A DNA stretch of 64,000 nt from Alentia gelatinosa. Taxonomy: Eukaryota > Annelida > Polychaeta > Phyllodocida > Polynoidae. The DNA is taken from contig OX465581.1 in the NCBI GenBank assembly GCA_950022655.1, forward strand, positions 30,847,300 to 30,911,299. The letters run 5' to 3'. The notes beneath the pieces were generated by a model. The model saw nothing but the letters and a program-made list of their open reading frames with translations, made no database searches and was not told the DNA's origin. A program made the translations under genes and the position numbers. How positions within the stretch are numbered: position 1 is the first letter of the stretch; each line of letters starts with the position of its first letter. Positions 1 through 11,600 of this stretch are shown piece by piece.

Positions 1-303
1 GGTTTGTCAGGGAGGAGTTATAATGCCAGATCAAGCCTCACTCTACCTTGTCCCGTTCACAGACACAAGCGAACAGAAGGCACGGTGAGAATTTGCAAAC
101 CCTTATATTCTACTTACCATAACATGAATTATCCTACACGGAAAAGTCCATGTCCTACGTTTTTGTTCATAGTTATTCAATATCCTTGTATGGTTCATTG
201 CCAGACAAATCCTAATTTCTAAAACCCATTCCATTTGAATTTATGCATGTATCGTACCATGTAACGTGTAGGTATACATGTAGTCTACATGTTTTCGGTT
301 CAG
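1..303 (+). other. Intron of the PRMT6-like gene (partial)
   Basis: This stretch precedes the first visible PRMT6-like exon and ends in an acceptor AG at 302-303 after a T-rich run. Open frames here are short and show no family resemblance. I see nothing else in it. The methyltransferase core of the gene should lie further left, outside the window. Confidence 0.6.
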
Positions 304-499
304 ACACGACTTTTGGGAGAAGGACATCTTGACTCATTACAAAGTGGACCTGTCGCCGATGGTGCCCTTCGCGGACGCGTGTATGGCGCGTAACGTGCAC
401 GTGCGGAGCGTGTCACAGGAGGACCTTTTAGCACACAGCGTGCGAGTAGCTCACATCGACATAAATACCGTCACGTCAGAGCAGCTCGCTAACGTCAAG
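304..499 (+). CDS. PRMT6: PRMT6-like exon A (first visible)
   Basis: The acceptor is at 302-303. One base completes a split codon and then 65 codons are read (HDFWEKDILTHYKVDLS and onward), ending on AAG at 497-499 in phase 0. The only donor that keeps frame is GC at 500-501 within AAG|GCAAGT, the consensus of the rare GC-AG intron class. Confidence 0.88.
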
Positions 500-3400
500 G
501 CAAGTTGCTACCCATATACATTCACCTAATACAAAGTCCATAGAAAACACATAGGAAGTGTTTATGGACATACCCGGCGCACACGGATATGTTGTATGCT
601 CCGGTGAGCGCATACGGAAAAATAGTGCGTATGGAAAAATAGTGCATAACTAAAACAAACTAATATCGACATGTCACTTGTCCAGAAAAAGTGGATGATA
701 AATACAATAGGGACTGGTTTCAGATAAAAGCGGTTGTATCTGAAACCAGTCGATATTGTGTGTGTATTTCGCACCACATAATTCTTGAATGTTAAACCTT
801 AGTCAACACTTTTCAATCAGATTTTAAAGAAACATTCTTGAATATCTGCCTATGTTTACGGTAGTTTTCATCAAGACAAGTAAAACCTTTTGTTAGATAG
901 TGGAAGGATGTGTCACATTTGACTTAGAATATGTCAAGTATCTGAATTAGAAATTATTATTTTAGGGCGACTTCAACTTCCACTGCTTTGGCTACAACCA
1001 ATTACATGGATTTGTGTCTTGGTTCAAAGTCACCTTTCCTGGAAACTACCAACTCAGTACGTCTCCCTACGAAGCGTGAGTATAACTCCTACAATACAAA
1101 ATTCATCGTGTTGTAAAATGGAATATAGTTCGCCGTTTGCCCAGATTTTAACAAGTTCCCTGGATCATCACATTACTTTATGTGCTTAAAAAAAGGCCTT
1201 GCATATACCAGGGATACCAGTGAAATTTCGAGAGAAAAAATAGAAATGCTCACACGCTATGTATCTACTCGTTTAACTTAGTTAGGAACTTAGATAATTG
1301 GCTTTTTCCTCGTATCAAAAAAGGTGTGGAGCCGAAATGGAGCAAGTAATGACAACAAAAACATAAGAGTTTGTAAGTGATGGGGGGACTTTTTGAGTCG
1401 CAGGTCCATTTCTAAGAACTCCTTTGTGGACATATTTCCACCTGTAAAACTAGTTCAATCATAGTATGATATGCCTCATTGGAAAGAGAATAAAAAACAC
1501 AGTAGGTGCTAGTTAGTGGAATTTTCTAGTTAGATTCTATATTCACAGAGATATTCAAGAATCTGATAAAAGTGAGGAGGATTTGGGGTGAAATGGGTAA
1601 ACTAAAACAGATGTAAACTGAATATTGATTTACAGTGAGCATTGGTGTTACGTTTACCATCTCTATAAGTAGCACTGACAGTTGCTTACTCCCTTGGAAG
1701 TGTCACTATTTAGGTGAAATGTATATTTGGTGTATTTTTGTCAAATCTCATAATGTGAGGGGGGGGGGGGGGGCAGCAGGTGTATGAGTGGATGGTTTAT
1801 TCAGGATATTTACACACAAAAGGAAGTCAGAATTTTGTGCCTGATAATGTTCTAGTAATCTGTGAAGGTGTATTGAGTGGTGTTGGATTGCCAAAATTAT
1901 CAGAAACATTCTTTTCTACCTATTTTCTATTGACCTACATAACTGGGATACAAAGGGAAAATCTGCCATCTTGGAAACCACATGGACAGTTCAAGAATGA
2001 TATTACTTGATGAAGTAAACTACAAATTATGGGATTTTTATATGTCAAAATGAATATCAGAATCATGTTTTCGAGTATCAAATTAGGGTATCTAGAGAAA
2101 TTAGTAGTTATGTTTATGACGTTTACACTCACTTCTGCAAGTGAAAGTGGGGCTCCGCCATAGCGCCCAGCATTCATGCTCCATACTTTATCTGGTTTCT
2201 GGCTCCTTCTTAGTAGAGTGCAAGAAACTATTGGAGAATGCAAGAAACCTGGTGGCTTTTGAATAAAGTTTGTTCGTTTCGGGTGCTGGTGGTTGACGAT
2301 ATGATAACTCCAATGATAAACAACATCCTGAAAAATATTTTCCATTCACTTTTGTATGACAAAAGATGTTCTATGAATGTAAGTACATTTATTATCCACC
2401 TAATACAAAGTGTCCATAGAAAGCACATAGGAATGGCGTTTGTATGGACATAACCGGCGCATACGGATAAGTTGTATGCTCCGGGTGGCGCATACGGAAA
2501 AATAGTGCGTATGGAAAAAAAGGGCATAGCTAAAACGAACTGATATTGACATGCCACTTGTCCAGAAAATGTGGATAATAAATACAATATAGGCTGGTTT
2601 CAGATACAAGCGGTTGTATGCTCCTCGGAGTTGACTCTCGGCAATATCCTCGCATACGCTCGGATATTACTACGCGTCAACTCCTCGGAGTATACAGCCG
2701 CTTGTATCTGAAACCAGTCAATATTGTGTATGTATATAACACCTTATAAGACTTTTAGGTTACTCATATGATCAATACATCTGATGCTTACAGCACTTTT
2801 TTTTTATACAACTCTATGCCCAAAAGACAATACTAAGATAATTTTTTAGTCATTCGTAGTTTATTCAACAGCCAACAGTCAAGTCAGGAAAGTGATCTCA
2901 TTCTATGGTCAAGTCAGAGAAGTAGAGACCGCTCTAGACCCATAGATCATGTCTCTATCATAGAAAATTGCAAAATGGTTTATTCAATTTGGAATATAAG
3001 AAAATTCTATTGAAATTTCAATTTCTGCTTTGCTACCTCCCCTTGCACCCATTAAAACTCCCAGGTCAGCTCCTATTATGGACCCCTGACCCATATCATT
3101 GCAAAGCCTCTTTATTAAATCTATTTTTGGTTGATAATTTTCAACATGTCTTAAGCTACTTGAATTGAGTTTTAAATGCATTCATCCGCTCATTTGGCCT
3201 TTAAGATAAATGTATAATGTGACCTTTCTTTTATTCAACATTTGTTTTTAAATATCGCAATTCAACTTCTTTATCACTAAAAATGATAAGCTGATCATTG
3301 GCCTTACATCTATTAGCAGTGAAGCGAGGTAACCTATTACATCTCTCCGAACGTATAAATCTATTCATTTAGATCGTGAGTCTTGTGTTTAAGAGAATTG

Positions 3401-4344
3401 AAATAAAAGTTTGCGACGTGTTAGTTATGCACTTATATTTATTATTTCTCTGTACTCCAATGAACTAGACTGTAACCACTGTATATGGCATCAACCATGC
3501 TGGGGCTGGTGATGCCAAAAGGCTTAATTTTCCCGAAATTTGCATAATTTCGTTTTTATGGAATAAAATAGGAAATATTGGATAAATAATCATGAGTTTT
3601 TTACAGAAAATATAGATATAACACCCAGGTAAAGATTTTAGGTGAAATATATATAAGATTGATTGCGTCTTCTACAACGTCCTTAAGTTATAGAACTATT
3701 ACAATTGTCCTGAAACCTCCCGCCCTCTGGCAGTATACATTAGCACTAGTACCTTAACCAGATACTATTGCCACAGGTCCCCGCCCTTAAAGGGTTAAAC
3801 TAACTGAATATTGTCTATTCTATTCAAAGATCCACGCACTGGGAGCAGAGCTTGGTTTACTTGGATGAACCCGTCCAGGTCAAACAGGACACCAAAATAA
3901 AGGGAACTTTAAGTCTCACACAGAATGCTACGAACAAACGGTAAGACAAAAACCTGTTTTCCCACTTTTTTAAATAACATCATTCTTCTAAGACATGAAT
4001 ATTCATTCATAGAACTCCGAATTATAGGGTTATAATAATGTTGTTGTGAGTGGCCTTCTCTAGGCAGTAATAGGTCTTAAACTTGCGAATTAGTCGTCTT
4101 CTAAATGATTGTGTCCCCTAAATGATATGATATCAAAATACGAATTCTTGAGTGATATCTCTATCTTGCACCATGTCTATCGTAATGCGATTTTAAACAT
4201 TGAGGTCATAGGTATTGCTTACCCCAGAATTATAGTTTGATATGTTTTCTTGATTACAGGTTCTTAGACATCGTCTTTGAATATGCCATCGACGAAGGAA
4301 TTCAGATCAAGAAGACGTGCTTAATGAACGATTTTATCACGTAA
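304..4344 (+). CDS. PRMT6: PRMT6-like protein arginine methyltransferase, C-terminal half (partial gene)
   Basis: Four exons, 304-499, 966-1075, 3830-3940 and 4260-4344 (stop TAA at 4342-4344), join in frame to 166 residues. They match the C-terminal beta-barrel of type I arginine methyltransferases, which transfer methyl groups from S-adenosylmethionine to arginine in histones and other nuclear proteins. Visible landmarks are FWEKDILTHYKVDLS (dimerisation-arm side), HGFVSWFKVTFPG, LSTSPYE, the family THW loop (THWEQSLVYL), and EPVQVKQDT. The last two resemble PRMT6 (THWKQALLYL, EPVQVEQDT) more than PRMT1 or PRMT8, as I recall those proteins. Phases 0, 2 and 2 agree at the three joins. The SAM-binding and double-E motifs are upstream of the window. 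The second exon is preceded by a GC-AG intron. The paralogue assignment is likely but rests on the C-terminal half only. Confidence 0.92.
500..505 (+). promoter_or_regulatory. GC-type splice donor of PRMT6-like intron
   Basis: The exon/intron border reads AAG|GCAAGT. A GT donor placed elsewhere would break the frame into the next exon (GDFNFHCFGY, from 966). Apart from the C at position +2, the site fits the donor consensus perfectly, as GC donors usually do. Confidence 0.8.
529..785. repeat. Foldback repeat family FB1, copy 1 (short loop)
   Basis: About 250 bases recur at 2398-2752 in the same orientation. Shared segments include CCTAATACAAAG, CATAGAAAACACATAGGAA, CGCATACGGAAAAATAGTGC and CTTGTCCAGAAAA. 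The copy ends in a hairpin with perfect 15-base arms at 712-726 and 737-751 (GACTGGTTTCAGATA and its complement) and only 10 bases of loop. It has no coding capacity, so it is probably a non-autonomous mobile element. Two unrelated-looking short open frames on this repeat are not genes. Confidence 0.75.
966..1075 (+). CDS. PRMT6: PRMT6-like exon B
   Basis: The acceptor TTTTAG is followed by codons for GDFNFHCFGYNQLHGF, then WFKVTFPGNYQ and LSTSPYEA. It ends in phase 2 at GC|GTGAGT. This is the central strand pair of the methyltransferase beta-barrel. Confidence 0.93.
1330..1800 (+). repeat. Dispersed repeat R1, copy 1
   Basis: Roughly 430 bases match 58850-59285 in the same orientation. Shared blocks include GATATGCCTCATT, GAAAGAGAATAAAAA, CAGTAGGTGCTAG, GATTTGGGGTGAAATGGG and CAAATCTCATAATG followed by a poly-G run and CAGGTGTATGAG. 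Both copies lie in introns of the two plus-strand genes. There is no long open frame and no clear terminal repeats. The family is unknown to me. Confidence 0.8.
2398..2752. repeat. Foldback repeat family FB1, copy 2 (long hairpin)
   Basis: This is the second copy of the element at 529-785. Its hairpin is much larger: arms 2594-2635 and 2676-2717 are inverted repeats of 42 bases with few mismatches. The loop carries a further small inverted repeat (AATATCC and GGATATT). Copy 1 has lost the inner part. The arms end in CTGGTTTCAGATACAAGCGG. This pattern fits a foldback-type non-autonomous transposon. Confidence 0.78.
3830..3940 (+). CDS. PRMT6: PRMT6-like exon C with THW loop
   Basis: It starts in phase 2 (one base completes Ala) and reads STHWEQSLVYLDEPVQV and on to TLSLTQNATNK. 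It ends at CG|GTAAGA. The THW loop contacts the substrate arginine in this enzyme family (established knowledge). Confidence 0.94.
4260..4344 (+). CDS. PRMT6: PRMT6-like last coding exon
   Basis: The acceptor GATTACAG is followed by the completed Arg codon and FLDIVFEYAIDEG, ending LMNDFIT and TAA. The short tail after the last barrel strand is typical of PRMT6-size proteins. Confidence 0.9.
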
Positions 4345-4375
4345 TTTAGTCTTCTAATGTTGTGGCTGCTGCTAC

Positions 4376-4381
4376 AATAAA
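4376..4381 (+). promoter_or_regulatory. Poly(A) signal of the PRMT6-like gene
   Basis: A canonical AATAAA lies 32 bases after the stop codon, implying a very short 3' UTR. A second AATAAA-like site follows at about 4433. Confidence 0.6.
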
Positions 4382-7300
4382 TATACCACCTATTTTATCT
4401 TAACAAATGTTGATTGGTGTTCATTTTTCACGAATAAATATTGAAATGAAAACACAAAACGTTGGATTTTACAAGGAATAAACATGATCTACCGTATTTT
4501 ATTTCAAAACACAATTATACACGACAAGGAAGCGGGTATATTAATACTGCATACAGGAGCTATGCAGGCATTTTCATCGTGTCAGAATGGTTTAGTTTCC
4601 CGGTAGAGCGATAGAGAGCCATGCATGTTGGTCTGAATTCAGGTGCCACAGCCAGTAAATACGCTACTCTGGGATAGGAGTCCCAAAGCAACAGAACAGC
4701 ACCAAGTCTCCTACCATATGGTGTGATGGACAACTGGTGTTCAAAGATGATCCAGGGGGGAAAGAGACGAAATTTTTTAAATACCCATCAGTTTCTTTTT
4801 CATGACCAAGTCCTATGATTCCTGCTCCCACACAAGATATAGTTCGTCTCGAAGAGGACAAGACCGCTGGCCGGTGTTCCAGCTAACCTTTAGAACGGTG
4901 TGATAGCCCAATGATACTTACCACATTCCCCTCACAGTATTAAAGTGCAAACGAGGTGACAGCAACAGCAGGGGTTTGAGGCGTAGAACACTCACTAGGT
5001 GTTTTCTTTGTACTTTTTCCTTTGCTATTTCTGTACAACTTAATGTTAATATTTTTAAGGCATTGGGAAGAGGTGACCAGAATATGTGGCAGTTGAGGTG
5101 GTGGAGGATTCTGTGCAATTAGTGATAAGGAAATCTTTGAGATTGACGCTTCTGGACAACGAAAAAAGTTGTCCTTTGGAAAATGGGACAATAATGATAA
5201 ACTTGTTAAACGTTGTTACATTACAAAACTAAACAATGTAATTTTGTTATTAAGGAAACCCGAAAGTGATTGGTTTGAATCGATTAGAATACTACAATTA
5301 ACTTGTATACCGCCCTATAAAGTTCTACAATAAATAAACATCAAACAGTCACAAACTATGTTGGATACATAGTATAAAGAAATAAATCAACCTCACGTCC
5401 GCGCATTGCCACTTCACCGTTAATGTTTCACGCTACCACAAACTGTTAAGTTATACTGAATTTAATTTAAAAAGGCACCACCCCTCCCATTGACGATCAA
5501 ACTCACGAAGATGAAATAAATGCAACGCAGTCTGGCAAAGTCACTTCTACATTGGACATCTCGTTTTGTCTTTTAACTGCGAAGGCCCAATGTACGCGTT
5601 GGCGTACTACAAGTGGGTTTGGATTTCTTACTGCTTGCTACTACCGTTTGGACGAGAGGGAGCATAAACAAAGGGTGCGAGTCCGCATTCCATCTAGTCG
5701 CTGTAAATCCGCACACCCTTCTCTATATACAAGTGGACTGTCTGTATTTACAAGGCATTGGTTGAATTATCCTAGACGTAAATCATAATCTGTATGTTTT
5801 CAAACGGTGCAAGACTGTCCCGGGTTAAACAGTTTCATTATACCCCAATGTACACATTTCAAATTCTCCAATGGGGGAAAAAGACACCAACATGCAACCA
5901 CCGAGTCCCAAGAATCTGGACACCTTTCTTTAAAACTAAAATACATACAGAATGCAAGGCTGGTCTTGGCCAACAAATGCAAGTGCACAATTATCATTAT
6001 AAATCTTTACGATTTCAACATAGTTCTAGGATTTATATCTGTTCCGACAATGTTGTTGGGTCGCACAGCCATCTTAATATTTTTATTGTTACATAATTGG
6101 CATAATACGTAGACTGATTTGTACATACAATATTTTCAGTAATTTTTACTTTTCTACGCATATCTTTTTAGCATTTCTTCCGAATCTGGAGACTAATCCA
6201 GAGTTAGAAAACCGATACTTCCTCATCTTCACTCGTGTGACATTCAATGTGTAAAACTTAAATAGATTTCATTTTGAAATATACATTAATATAAAATATG
6301 TTAATCATACCCTCTCAGTCTGTATACATAACTTTCACACTTTAATTGTTACTCCCAATCCATGCACACCTGATATAAGGTATTATTAACACTTACAGAA
6401 GTAGTGTACTTTACAGCTATATACATGCAGATGACCATGTCGTTTATCGACCATTTTACCCAATGTAATCTGTCACATTGTGCTTCTCAGTCTGCTAATA
6501 TCCATGTTAGCAGCTACAAGGAAAAAATCTACAAATGTGTCAACTTCATCTAAAACAAAAAACAAAAAAAACCACAATTTTTGGCTTTCGAATCTTATGT
6601 TCCTTTATACATTTGTTGTTAACTTGTGTCATATAGCCAAGCTACTGAATAACCAAAGTTACCACTCCAACCTAGCAAAGCTTCCGATCAGAAATAGGAG
6701 GGATACGTAGACATTAAGTAATGACTTTGTCACATTTCATTTATCGAATATCTGCTAACTGCAAGGCGAGTTTCTCGACCTTTTAGTATTATACCATTTT
6801 TGAACCCCAAAAGTACAACGCTAGTAAGCGTGACCTAACTAGAATAGTTCACTGGAAAGTGATTTTCAAAATTAGAAGCACTTTTATCCGAAATATTTTG
6901 TGATTTACCAGGAGAAATTGTTTTAAATCCAAATATAGCCAAACAGGTATGATTTACCAGTTTTCACTACAGTCCACTTTATTTCTTTGTTTAAAGCACC
7001 AGAGAGTGAACCTTTTAAAGCTAATCAAGAGTAGTACTTTTCATAACTGCAAATCTGAAACGAGCTCCCCGTTGGCCATCCTCTGTATCTTGTAAACTCG
7101 TAACTCAGAGACAATAAGGACACCTGGTCTGTGGCAGTTCTAATATTGACCATGTGTCATTTAATGTAAGCAAGGATACGCCAATCTACATCCCATTACC
7201 CTCAGGAACGCCCCTTCCCCACCCAAAAAAAATGCATTTCAATCTAGACAGCCACACATGAAATCAAACCACTACTTCTCGTGCCCGACTCACGTTATTT

Positions 7301-8452
7301 ACAAATACATCCCACACGCCGTCCTGTGCTTAAGCCATGACGATCGTGGATCACATCAAAATTGTCGGAAACTTCTAATACACTGACATATCACGGGCAC
7401 ACCTTTTTTGTCAGGTTGAGGGTGAACGTGGAGCACACCCGGACAGATATGTGGAACACGCGTTTACTGTGGTTTGACCACGCCACTCAGTCTACCATCT
7501 ACGTTTCTTATCATCCCAGCGTCAGAACGACTAACTCAACCCTCAAACAACATGCTTCTCCGCAAATACACTCCATATTCTTTGTTTCCTGTTACATAAA
7601 AAAAACCGGAATATTTATAGAGAAAAATTATGAACATTCTCTCGAGTTACATGTACAAAAGACATCAAGAGCTCATCACGTAGTCGTCAGGCATATGTAT
7701 GTATTCACATATGATTGGGAATAAAATAACATTTTACAAACCATCAGAAAATATTTCCCATTATGTTCGGCGTATCAACAATGCAGACCTCGGTATCGGG
7801 CAGGGTGGTCACGATGACTATGGTAATTCAAAAGCTTCTCAGCTTTTAAAACGTCTGCAAATTCTATGGTGAAAGGCATAAAACAAACACCTAACAAAGA
7901 CTATTAGATCTAGGTCTAGCACTGTAAATTCATGAATTACTGTACATTAGTATCGGCATTTGCAGATAGACACCTTGGGCTCTGTCGACCGTCATCGGTT
8001 TGACCTATTGTCTTTAATACACTATACGCCTATTTACAAGTAAAAAATAAATAGTTCATTATCCACAAGTCATCATGGCTGCCTCCCTGACACGAGGTCT
8101 CGCTGTACGGGATTCCCTTATGTCATTTTAGCCATCACTGTACAAATCCTAGTGGCGCTTTCTCGAGACCTAGACATAAAGAAAGCAAGCATCCCTTGCC
8201 ATTGGCACACCACTGCTATATGTTACAGCAAATACACCAAGGCCTTTTTTAAAACCCTTCCCGTCGCAACCAACCCCACTTTGCCATTACAAGTTACTTG
8301 GCAACAAACAGCCCACCCCAGAGCTGAATCACTACAAATGTTGGGATAATTACTGGTGTCCCAAACTGGCTTGATTTCTTTTCCACTGCAGAATACTTAT
8401 TGGGAACATAGACTTTGCAGAGAGAAATTGGAACCAAACCAGATCACAATAG
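4382..8452. other. Convergent spacer and Raf 3' UTR region
   Basis: This lies between the end of the PRMT6-like gene and the Raf stop codon. Open frames up to 120 codons occur on both strands, but none shows splice borders, codon bias or family motifs that I recognise. The right part should hold the Raf 3' UTR. Candidate minus-strand poly(A) signals are ATTAAA at 8013-8018 and AATAAA at 6978-6983, neither decisive. No repeats of note. Confidence 0.5.
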
Positions 8453-8647
8453 TCAGTAATTTGAGGCGGCGCTTGGGAAGAAGGGAAACGCCCCGAATTG
8501 GCAGTTGATGGGCGTTTTGGGCGAGGCGCACGTGTACAGGTAGTCGCAGTCTTCTGACTGCAGGTTGGTCCGGTTCAACGTTGGCTCCGACTGGCTCCGG
8601 TGAAGCTTGGGCAACGAGCGCAGAAGATTTTCTAACGAAGCCAAGAT
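8453..8647 (-). CDS. BRAF: Raf exon 16: end of kinase and C-terminal 14-3-3 site
   Basis: The exon starts in phase 0 after CTTACAG and encodes residues 758-821. It shows the last kinase helix ([17 protein letters not shown]), the 14-3-3 motif RSQSEP, the conserved [13 protein letters not shown] stretch (TCASPKTPI) and the GAFPF tail. The end is extended by about ten residues (FFPSAASNY) compared with human GAFPVH. Confidence 0.97.
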   Translation of the reverse strand: MLASLENLLRSLPKLHRSQSEPTLNRTNLQSEDCDYLYTCASPKTPINCQFGAFPFFPSAASNY

Positions 8648-11600
8648 CTGTAAGTACAAAAGGCAATATGACATATGGAGTTATACCTCCGACCTGAATC
8701 GTGTCATTTCCCTCAGTCTATTCTCCAGTTCTGAGGGATTATCTTGTCTGATGTTTTCAGAGAATTGATTCTTGTAGTTCCTGATTGTGACGCTTATTCA
8801 TGGGGAAAATAGGATATATACAGTTCGCCCGTTGCAGAAAGAAGAAAACTGGACATGAAACCATAATAGAGAGTAAAGGAACTCAGGACGAATACAACTG
8901 CCGTTAATCATGCGAGGTTAAATATGTTATTTTATCTATAATGTGAAGCACATAGATAATGATATATATTCGGTGATTATGTAAGCCAAGTTAATAAAAG
9001 AGCATGGGTTGGTAATACATGGCTAATGAACTACATGTATATAGTATTTTATTTCTCGCGCCAAATTTGTGTCTTGTTTGTCTTTCAAACAGATCCATAC
9101 AGCCTAATGTTAGGCGAAGTATAACGTCACAAAACCAACAGAACACACACGTCCAACCTGAAATAATTACTTGTGGCTCTACTAGCGAATAAGCTGACTG
9201 TCGAAACTGAAAAATCAAGAAGGGCTACCTGTGGAAAGAGTGGGCGTTCCTCGTAGTTGAACTTGATGCAATCCTGCATCAGGCGCTTGAACACCTTTGG
9301 TGTGTCGGACCGACTCAATGTCATATCGGGCCTCAAGTAACCTTTGCCAACCATAAACAGGATCTGGAAAATCAATATGAGAATTCTCAGCACCATAATG
9401 GATGCGGTGTGTGCAAAAATGTAAAAATGAGAGACTCATCGGTAGCCGTTTCTGTGGGATGGCGGTTATCGATTGTTAATTGTAAAGCATGACTAGAAAT
9501 ACAATACTATCTCAATTAATTGTGCTCTACTTTATATGTTTATAAATATATGCTTATAGCATTGATAGGTACCTCATAGAAGTATAATATGAATACCTTG
9601 GTTTGTTTCGTGAGAGGTGTAATTAAGTTTATTGATATACTTTCTCTCAAACTCCGAGAAATTCGTACTTCACACCTTGTGGGGTGTTATTCGTATTTAT
9701 TTGAGTTTATTGTGTATTCTGGAGTATAACGGCAGGCTTTCTGTGCCTATTTCCACGTTGCTCCAAATATTTCGTATGAGAATTTTTTTTTATTGACTGG
9801 CGCACTAACAGGTCAAATCACATCGGTTTCCTTTTTTTGTGTGGGAAAAAACTACTAGCAAAACCTTCCTGAAACTTAATATTTACCCCGCACTCGGTGT
9901 TGTGTCATCACACATGTATACATGTACCTGGTAACGAGCTGCTTTAGACAACAAACTGCTTCCAACGCCATTGCCGTAAAACCTCTAAGGAATCACAACT
10001 GAATCTGGCTGTTCCAGTTCACATCACTAGCTGAATAGTTCGCGAGACGATTTCATGCAGAAGGGAAGAGTTCTTACCTGGTCCTTGTTGTTGATATGAG
10101 AGTATGGCAGATGGCCAGTCATCAGCTCATACAGCACGATACCGAATGCGTACATATCCGACTGGAAGGTGTATGGGTTCTCATCCTTCATACGAATCAC
10201 CTCCGGGGCCTGCAAGATCGTAAGCATTCGCTGTGAGGTATATCAAAGAACACCCTCTGTTTGCTGGTCAGGTTCAGTGTTTCAATTTCAGGACGTGGCT
10301 AAACCGATCTGCATTATTATGTCGCAACAGCGGAGTGGGTGACAGTTTGGTTAAAAAAAAAAAAAAAAATCAATAAGTCATTAGACACTTTGGTACCTGG
10401 GAGTAAATTATTCTGGATGTCTATGGTATTCTGGTAATTGACTTCCTATTTAAGAAAGTGTTTTAGTGTAAATTTACATCTTCCAGCAGGGGACGGGGTG
10501 ACCAACCAGTGGTCTTGACGTCCCAATCAATTGTAACACACCGAGTTCTTGTCTTGATTAATTTGTCGAATTGAAGTGGTTTCAGGATCCCAGATAGAAA
10601 GTTCTACTCACCATCCATAATATGGAGCCTGAAGGCTGTTGGAACTGGTGTGATCCACTCCATCGAGTTTTGACCGTGGCCAAGCCGAAGTCACCGATCT
10701 TCACCGTCATGTCATCATGCAAGAATATGTCTGTAGCAGCAGTCAAGGGAGCAACTGATAGATTTATCTGTAAATCAGACTTCCAAAGCATTATGAAAAA
10801 AAAAATGAAAATAAATTCTAGTTGGAAAAATTTGTGAATTGTGGAAGTAAAACAAGCTCAGAGCTGTGTACGTATAGATCAGTTAAAGAGCCTGACTTCC
10901 CGAAAATTTTCCCCGAAAAGTCTGTACATTTCGGCAATCTGACGCCAACTGTCGGCGGCATCTCAGTGGTACGAGGTACGGCCGGGTGCAACCGACATGA
11001 AGATATTTTATCGGAATACTTGAATCCGGAGCTAGGACCAAACAAAACTTGTGACCCAGGAGAAACTACCCTATGAACAATGTTTAGACGTCACTTTCAC
11101 GGTAGTAGTATCAGCGGTGACGTTTTAACCGTCTGTCCCCTTAACCCTTTACAGACGGGTGCCTGCGGCCGTGCTACCCTAGACTGGCTCCACTCCCTGC
11201 ATCCCATGGCTACCCTCCTTGCTGGGATACAGGGACTGGTATAATCGGTAATGGTGTTGGATTTCTGGCGCTGTATAGCGCCAGTATTTCCAATACTCTC
11301 CATACAAATATCCAGGATATCTGCTTGGAGATTGATACCCCCTCACTTTGATCTTAATCGGGTCACAGTCAGGAGCAGGCGAAATGTATTGCTATGATAA
11401 CACAGGCGGCCAGGGAACTGGAGAAGGGGAGGGGGAGGGGTAGGAGGAGGTATAGGATTACAGGGAGCGACTTAGGGCCATAAACAGGGGATAGTTCATA
11501 GTAGACAAGTCTTTGATTCATGTGCCAGTCAGAGAAGGATACACATTATAATTTATTCTGATTGTGTTTAATCATTTATTGAATGCTCATAATAAAACCC

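Noticed and set aside
4575..4640. tRNA-like segment GTTTCCCGGTAGAGCGATAGAG
   Set aside because: Only an A-box-like word, with no convincing B box at tRNA spacing.
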